A stretch of 64,000 bases of DNA, taken from Sclerurus mexicanus (lineage: Eukaryota > Chordata > Aves > Passeriformes > Furnariidae). Shown here piece after piece: positions 58,011 to 64,000 of the stretch (positions are counted from its first letter, which is position 1; each line of letters opens with the position of its first letter). The DNA lies in contig VWZF01003190.1 in NCBI GenBank assembly GCA_013396755.1, positions 1,244,775 to 1,308,774 on the forward strand, given 5' to 3'. The translations under genes and the position numbers were made by a program. The notes beneath the pieces are model-generated. The model did not search any database, was not told where the DNA came from, and was given only the letters and a program-made list of their open reading frames with translations.

Positions 58011-59516
58011 CTGAAAGGAGCAAAACACAGGATGTTACTATTTATTATATCAGACAAGAAGCTTCCTAAGAATGCATACTTGCTTCATCCACTCTCTTCA
58101 TTATTCATGGTCTCATATCTGCAGCCTAAATGAAAATTGATAGCTCTGCCTAAGGAACTGGGGTGAGGCTAGTCACTCATTCCTTTCCAATCCTGAACTT
58201 CTTCAATTCAAATCTATTCTCCTTTGCTCTCAGAAATCCAAATCTCAGAAAAAATAGATTTTAGTGACAGCTAATGGAACATATTTCCTTGAAAATACAG
58301 AAAAGAACATTCTAGTAACCAGTAAAACAGACCAAGGTTAAGTGAAAGTGCTCTTCCACTTTAGCTTCCCTCTTAGAGGCTCTGAGCCAGGTCTTAAAAT
58401 TCCAACAAGCTGGATCAGTTCCTTCATCTCTGAAAGAGACAGCACTACATTAAGCAAGTTGCCTATCCCATCAGAGTGTCAAATGGGATTGTTCAGCGAT
58501 GCACCTTGATGCAGAACCATCCCACTGTGGCTCTGAACAACCATTAGTCCATATTTTAAGTACTTGTTTTGGATAACTCATATGAATAAAAATGCTAAAG
58601 CACCTTTGGAAATATCTTCTACAAGCTATTAATCCAGGTCTAAGTAATACAGCTCTTTGCACTGTTAATGTTGACTGCTGAGTGAAGAGAGGGAAAAATC
58701 AGGGAGAAGTAAACTATTTTTTCACCTCCTTAGGCTTCAAGAATTGGCTTAAAAACAACTCTATAATTCCCAAAGATCATGTCAAAAGCATACTGCAAGT
58801 ATTCAGGAAGAATGCTACAGCTTTATTTGTAAAGACTCACTCAAAATCCTCTCTCTCAGATGAGGAATATCACAATTACCATGCAAGAACATGGCCCATT
58901 CAAGGCCAGTTAGTTCGAATATTTGTAAAAAGGGGCTTCGACTGCAGGACATCCCTGCTGAGATGGAGGCAGTCCTTCCTGGAAATGCAGAATTGTGTTG
59001 AGTCATGTAAAGGCATAGGCTTTGGCACTTAAGTAAAATAGCCTTCTCCTTCCCAGAGTTCTCACTGCTATTCCAGAGCCCTGCCAAAAGCAAAGCAGAA
59101 TCTGCTCTGGCCTCGTCCCCCTGTTGGTTGGTTGGGGTTTTTAATGTGGAGGTATTTGCCATAATGAGTCGTAGGAGAGTAGCCGAATCAAATTAATCGA
59201 GTTCTGCTTTGCTTCAATAGGAAAAGAGCTGAGGCTTCAAAACTCTTCTCTCTGCAACTCTGGTGACCCGCTGCTCCCGAGCTTTTNNNNNNNNNNNNNN
59301 NNNNNNNNNNNNAAAAAAAAAAAAAAAAAAAAAAGGAAAAAGAAAGCCACCCGAACAACAGAAGCGAGCCGAACACGCAAAGCTCCGCGCCACAACCCGA
59401 GACAGACGGGCTGCTGGCGGGGCAGGCAGCGAGGGTCGGGCACAGGGCAGGGCAGGGCAGAGCAGGGGCAGCCTCGGGGCGCCGGTGCCGGGGCACAGCG
59501 GGGCCGGCCCGCTTAC
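58011..59516 (-). other. PPP1R3C intron 1
   Basis: 1506 bp, with donor CCAG|GTAAGC at the 59517/59516 boundary and acceptor CTCCTTTCAG ending at 58011. It contains a 26-base N run and an A22 tract. The plus-strand frame at 58682-59032 (116 residues) lies wholly in it and resembles nothing known. Confidence 0.85.
59287..59312. other. Assembly gap (26 N)
   Basis: Run of N directly beside a 22-base A homopolymer (59313-59334), in the PPP1R3C first intron. Probably a sequencing failure at a homopolymer in GC-rich surroundings. Open frames crossing it are artefacts. Confidence 0.95.
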
Positions 59517-59552
59517 CTGGTGGTCAGTGCATGGAGCCAGCGCCGCCGCTGC
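59517..59552 (-). other. PPP1R3C: PPP1R3C exon 1 (5' UTR), approximate 5' end
   Basis: Short first exon ending CACCAG|GTAAGC. Its 5' limit is estimated at about 25-30 bases below the TATA-like box. It joins 58010 to give CCAGAATG around the main Met. Read in the main frame, the exon's last codons are Leu-Thr-Thr-Arg before Met, echoing the Ser-Cys-Thr-Arg-Met of mammals, but no in-frame ATG exists here. The only ATG (59532-59530) opens ATG-CAC-TGA in another frame. Confidence 0.7.
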
Positions 59553-59576
59553 GGGCCGGCCCCGCCGCCGCCGCCT

Positions 59577-59582
59577 TTATGT
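59577..59582 (-). promoter_or_regulatory. TATA-like box of PPP1R3C
   Basis: TTTATG on the + strand reads CATAAA (CCACATAAAGGCGG) on the gene strand. It is the only AT-rich word in the island and sits about 60 bases above the exon 1 donor. Confidence 0.6.
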
Positions 59583-59593
59583 GGCCGAGCCGC

Positions 59594-59609
59594 GGGGCGG
59601 GGCGGGGGC
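59594..59609. promoter_or_regulatory. Tandem GC boxes (Sp1/KLF-type)
   Basis: GGGGCGGGGCGGGGGC on the + strand, overlapping GGGCGG sites 12-27 bases upstream of the TATA-like box of PPP1R3C. Confidence 0.6.
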
Positions 59610-59830
59610 TGTCGCCGGGTCACCCCCGCTCGGGAACACCCCCGGCTCCCTTTCCTGCCCCCCAGCCCGGGCTGCAGCTCTCTGGCCCTTTAGGGAACGG
59701 CAGGATAGCCGCTCCGTGTGGCACCCGCCCTTCCCAGCAGCCGGGGAGCGAAGGGATTCGCTAAAGGGCTTTCCTTGTGCGGGGGATGTTGTCCCGCATG
59801 TCGATGTAGGGCTGCTTCGAGCCGCCGCTG

Positions 59831-62800
59831 AAGGACATCACGCAGTGCAGCAAAAGTACTGCCCGGTTGTGTTGCCTTCTCGGCTTCGCTGAAAAAGGAG
59901 CTGGAGCCCCGTGTTGTAGGGTGCTGCTGCTGAGGCCAGGAATCTGTCACCCTGGAGTACAACCGCCCTTGTCCTCTGTGCAAAAGCACTTCTGAACTTG
60001 TAATGTGAATGGTGCTGATGGCTTTTCACCCCCCACACCTGGTGATCTGTGCACCGCCTGAGGATGACAGACCCTGCTGTACTTCCCACATTTTATCTAC
60101 TGCCTGTTTCTAGAGGAAAGGGACTGAAATTGGTGGAAGGCATCCCCCACGGCATTAGCCATAGCCGTGCTGTGGCACTGCTGGTGTCCTGTCTCCCAGA
60201 GGCCCCGCGGGCAGGATCCACAAAGCAGACATCCCCTTGCAGAGGCTGTGGGCAGCCCACGGGTGACAGTGTGCTGTCTTCTGTAGTCTGTGAGTAACCT
60301 TTCTAGAGAAACCCACCACGGAGTTCCTGCTCTGTGGCCTGGTTGCTGACTGACTCTCTGGGTCTTCTGTGGATCTTGCCAGCCCGATTGCTCTTTCCCG
60401 AGGGGAACAGAGGACTTGCAGTCACCCTACAAGATGTGATATGGAGTCTGTGATCTGTGATTTTCTGAGTTCATAGTTTTTACCAGTAGATGAGACCACG
60501 TGCAAATGACCAGCAGGAATTTCTGTGTTCTCATAAAAAGCAAAGGGGATTTAAAGTGATGAACAGACAATACAGCACTTTTTTTGTCTCACACAAAATA
60601 TTTTTGTGTTCTTGATTTGTGAGCAAAAGAAATGAGAAGCTCCGCTGCTTATGTGTGCAAATAGCGTGTGAACATGGTGGATTGTGACAAGGACACTTCC
60701 ATCTTGGATCCAAGCTACGTATAAGCAGAGGGACCAAACAGTCATGAAAGGCTAGAGGCTTCTGCTGATGGATGCATGGCACATGCACCAGTGTGTGGTT
60801 TCTGTACATATAATGAGAGTATTTGTAGGACAGTAAGACTGGTTTCTTAGCTCTGCTCCATGCTGACTGAAGTCCCTGCCTTTTGTGACAGTACATGACA
60901 CTAAGTGTCACACAGATGAAGCCTGAAGCATTAACTGGCAGTGCAGACAAGGCTTTGCAAAGTACTGCTCTGTTTCCTGGCACCAGTTATTCAGGATGAC
61001 CTTTCCTGATCCTCCACTTCTCAAGTTGCATCCCTGCTGCTCCTATTACTCTTCCTCTCCTTTCCCTTCTCTTATCTTTTGGTGACTGCAGCTCCCTCTC
61101 AAAGAGAGATTATATTTTCTCATCATTTTCCTAGGGAAAGTGCTAGAAAACAGCACCTGTGTGTCAGAAGCCTTGCTAGTAACCTTACTAGTTGCAAAGG
61201 GTTTATTTTTCTTTAGGAGGAGCTACAAATAGTTTCAGCTCCAGCAACCTGGCCTGGCAGCAGTAAGCCAGGCCCAACATCTCCCAAGGGTATAAGGGAG
61301 GACTGGGCACATAGCTGGCAAATATCAAATCTCTTCTATTTACCCATCATCAAAAATGAGTTAATAACTCTGGAGAAGATTTATGAGCCTATGGTACTTG
61401 AATGTTTGTCCACGCAGCTTCCCCCACAGCACAACTTATCTGGGCTGCTGCGTTATCAGGGATCACATGCAGCAGCTGGGGCTGCTCTATCACACTATCT
61501 GCAGGTATTAGCTGAGAGCTGCTTGAAGCCTGCTCAAAAGGAGTTGCCACAAGGCTTTGCTACACATATTTCTGCTACTTTGTAGTAGTTCATTGCACTG
61601 TTTCTGCTATAAAATATTTTCTTCCTCTTGTGTTAAAATACCTCTTTTGCCCAACCTGGAAAACCTCATGAAAGATTGTTTAAAGTGATATGCTTAGCAA
61701 AAAAAACAGTAGTGAGATCCAGATGGGCAGATCATTGCCCAAGTCAGTAAATATAAACTGGATACAGCAACTTTGTGCCTACTTGGTAATCTGGAGCACA
61801 TTCATGGCCGTGGACTGGTGTCCCAGTTTCCGGTTGCCAATACAAGCAGAGAGCATTGTGCAGGGCCAGGATAAGTCTTTCCTCATCCAAGGAGGCGTCC
61901 CTGCATCGAGCCAAACTGACAGGGCTAGCACACCAGTTCACCCTGTCAGTGATGGTTGCCTAGCTGTGCTTTTTATAGAGGACTCAGGTTTCCAGATACT
62001 TTGGTTCAGGATCTCTTCTGTCATCAGCAGCTTAAAATGTAGATCTGTCTTACCTTCCAACTAGAGCTGCTAAAATGCAAGCACCAGAGGAAAAACATTC
62101 ATTGTCTTACTATGCATTTGACTGCATTTTGTGGCATATCAGCTTTTCTGACATTTGTAGGTGCACAATGGCTGAAATATATTCCTGGAAGAGGCAGGGC
62201 TGATTATAAAATCAAGACCTATCAGAGGGGGTTGTACCTCCAACTGCTTCTGTAACAAGAAAATCCACATTGATCACCCAGACTAGTTCTTTGTCTTTTG
62301 CTGGAAGAGTTGCACAGTAAATGTACTAAGTTAATTGCAACAAGTTAGCTATAGTAAATACAGTTTTATTAGAGCTACCATAGTTTCTCTAAACCTTAAA
62401 TGTATGTTTTTAAAAACAGTTTGCAGCCTGGATGATCCAATGCAATGTAAGGCACAGGCTCAGCTCATGTTGCAAGGAGTTCACTGAGGTGGCTCTACGA
62501 CAAACAGGCAATTGGGTTCACACTGCTCTGTTCAAGACAAATATATGGTATTAGCTCCACAGTGAGTGCTTTCATATGCAGATGGCCCTCTGGGTCTCAC
62601 TGTTCTTCACCTACCTGAAGTAACCAAGACACTTCAACCAGCAGCTCTGAGAGCAGATAATAAGTGATTTTGCCTTTCTGTCAGCTATTAGGCAGCGATG
62701 AGCTGCTCTGATCATCTGTTTGTTGGCTCTTGTCATCTCATGAGAAGGAAAGAGCTGCTTCTTTCAGTCTGTGTTCTGAAATTAAGTAATCAAAAAAGTT

Positions 62801-63777
62801 TTTGTGGTTCACTCTGACTTTACTACTTTCAGGTTGCTCTGCTTCTCTGCTATCCTCCCCCACAGCTTCAGGAGGGAAGGAAGGAAATATATTGCAGTTG
62901 AGGATATAGAAAGAGTAGAATAGCCTTTAGCATTTAATTGAAGCCTATTGAAGCAAAGATAAGCAAATATTTCCTCAGACCAAAGATAAGTCATGACGAC
63001 TTTTATAGGTAAAAAAGTCCGGAGAGAAAAAGAAAAATCTCCTTTTCACTTGCATAGTAATGCATCCCTTGAGAAATCATTGCTGTTTGTTGGGTGAGCA
63101 ATGCCAACTCAATGCAGTTAGAGCTGGGAAGTTTTTAATTTGATTTTGGGCTTGAAACTGAAATCAATTGCTAGGCCAAAGGCAAAATACTGGGGTTATT
63201 AGAGAACAGAAAATGTCCGCCTTATTTTGGGTGGCGCGTGTTTTGTTCCTGGAGCATCCTGGAGCACCTGTGAATGAGACAGAACTTTAATGAATTTAAA
63301 GAAATCTGTGGTAATAGACAGGAACAGGGACAATTCTGTCACAGGAGGTTTACAGCAGCCTTTTTTTTTTTTTTCCCTTGAATTGACCTCTTCTGTTTAG
63401 TATTCATTCTCTGCTACTAAGACTGATCTTTGTAAATGTTACTATCTATTAAGCTGTGCTGTAAGTTTCTATGAATGCAACTGTCATGCAAATAATAATT
63501 ATTCAGGCACATACCAAGCTAGTCAGCTGAGCCTGTGAGCCTTTGAAAATTTAAAATCATTGATTTATCTGGGGAAATACAGTGAGCAGAAGTCTTATTG
63601 AGTCTTAGTAGAAGACTATTTTCTTTACTTGCTTCTCAGAACCCTTTGGTGAACTTTGAAAATTCCTAACGAATATATATTTCTTACGAATATATACCAA
63701 GGAAACTTGTCCTGGGAAACTCTGTTATTGTTTTAGGAGTTTCTTCAGCACTGGCACAGTCCATATGAGAAAGAAAT
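59831..63777. other. Upstream intergenic sequence, no gene seen
   Basis: GC content falls quickly after the promoter. A T14 tract lies at 63361-63374, and a doubled ACGAATATATA at about 63669-63696. The longest open frames (60531-60983 minus, 61690-62064 plus) show no known domain or splice context. Confidence 0.6.
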
Positions 63778-63878
63778 AATTTTTTTATATTTTTATATTT
63801 TATATTTATATTATGTATATATTATATATATATACACATATATATAATATATTATGTATATATTTATATTATGTATTA
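63778..63878. repeat. AT-rich simple and palindromic repeat
   Basis: About 100 bases of TATATTT, TTATGTATATAT and TATATATACACATATATA units, nearly free of G and C. It can form cruciform-like folds. Confidence 0.8.
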
Positions 63879-64000
63879 GCCCATTTCTCATGGTCACCAG
63901 ACCTCTCATGCTCCAGCTGTTAGGATCCCCTCATCAAGATATCTGTAAATTGTGATCACTTGTTAATAGGCAAATCACATAAAGTCTGGAAAAAAGTATT

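Larger units (their letters stand above)
59340..59830. promoter_or_regulatory. CpG-rich promoter island of PPP1R3C
   Basis: The only strongly GC- and CpG-rich stretch of the window. It spans the first exon, the TATA-like box and the GC boxes. The edges are by eye. Confidence 0.75.

Noticed and set aside
58010..58057. N-terminal extension of the PPP1R3C frame to a Met at 58057
   Set aside because: The added 16 residues are read from the intron; a CTCCTTTCAG acceptor lies exactly before the conserved MIQLLDP start.
58682..59032. 116-residue plus-strand frame inside PPP1R3C intron 1
   Set aside because: No homology recognised and no promoter or splice evidence; probably chance.
59188..59892. 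Open frames crossing the N run near 59.3 kb
   Set aside because: They depend on unknown bases and a poly-A tract read as Lys or Phe; they are artefacts of the gap.
1..64000. CRISPR arrays, operons, tRNA or rRNA genes, intact endogenous retroviruses
   Set aside because: I looked on both strands for regular repeat-spacer patterns, tRNA-type B boxes, rRNA-like stretches and long retroviral frames, and saw none.

Overview
This is a vertebrate nuclear window, most likely from a bird. Three things point that way: spliced genes with compact introns, CR1 LINE fragments as the only recognisable interspersed repeats, and two genes arranged tail to tail as I recall for human 10q23.32 (HECTD2 followed by PPP1R3C). 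I cannot name the species. There are no prokaryotic features, no CRISPR array, and no tRNA or rRNA gene that I can recognise.

Layout. (1) 803-12552, + strand: the last ten coding exons of HECTD2, a HECT-type E3 ubiquitin ligase. They encode the C-terminal 379 residues, which is the whole HECT catalytic domain including the active-site cysteine. Every exon joint keeps frame. Earlier exons lie before the window. A 3' UTR follows, probably to about 14.5 kb. (2) About 14.5-55.4 kb: an AT-rich intergenic desert with four CR1 fragments, two pairs of old unclassified repeats, short tandem and inverted repeats, and no gene I can support. Inside it, 34229-35999 is an assembly fault: contig ends are duplicated and separated by single N bases. 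(3) About 55.46-59.55 kb, - strand: PPP1R3C (protein targeting to glycogen, PTG). It has a long 3' UTR, one main coding exon, one intron, and a short first exon in a CpG-rich promoter with a TATA-like box and GC boxes. (4) 59.6-64 kb: promoter-proximal GC-rich DNA, then featureless intergenic sequence with an AT-rich repeat near the end.

The two genes converge and are about 43 kb apart. They have separate roles: HECTD2 in ubiquitin transfer, PPP1R3C in bringing protein phosphatase 1 to glycogen. Nothing here shows joint regulation.

I found no new biological system. The observations most worth checking are the contig order at 34.2-36.0 kb, the loss of the mammalian-type start codon of PPP1R3C (replaced by a Met-His-stop upstream ORF in exon 1), a hairpin in the HECTD2 3' UTR, and two families of local diverged repeats.
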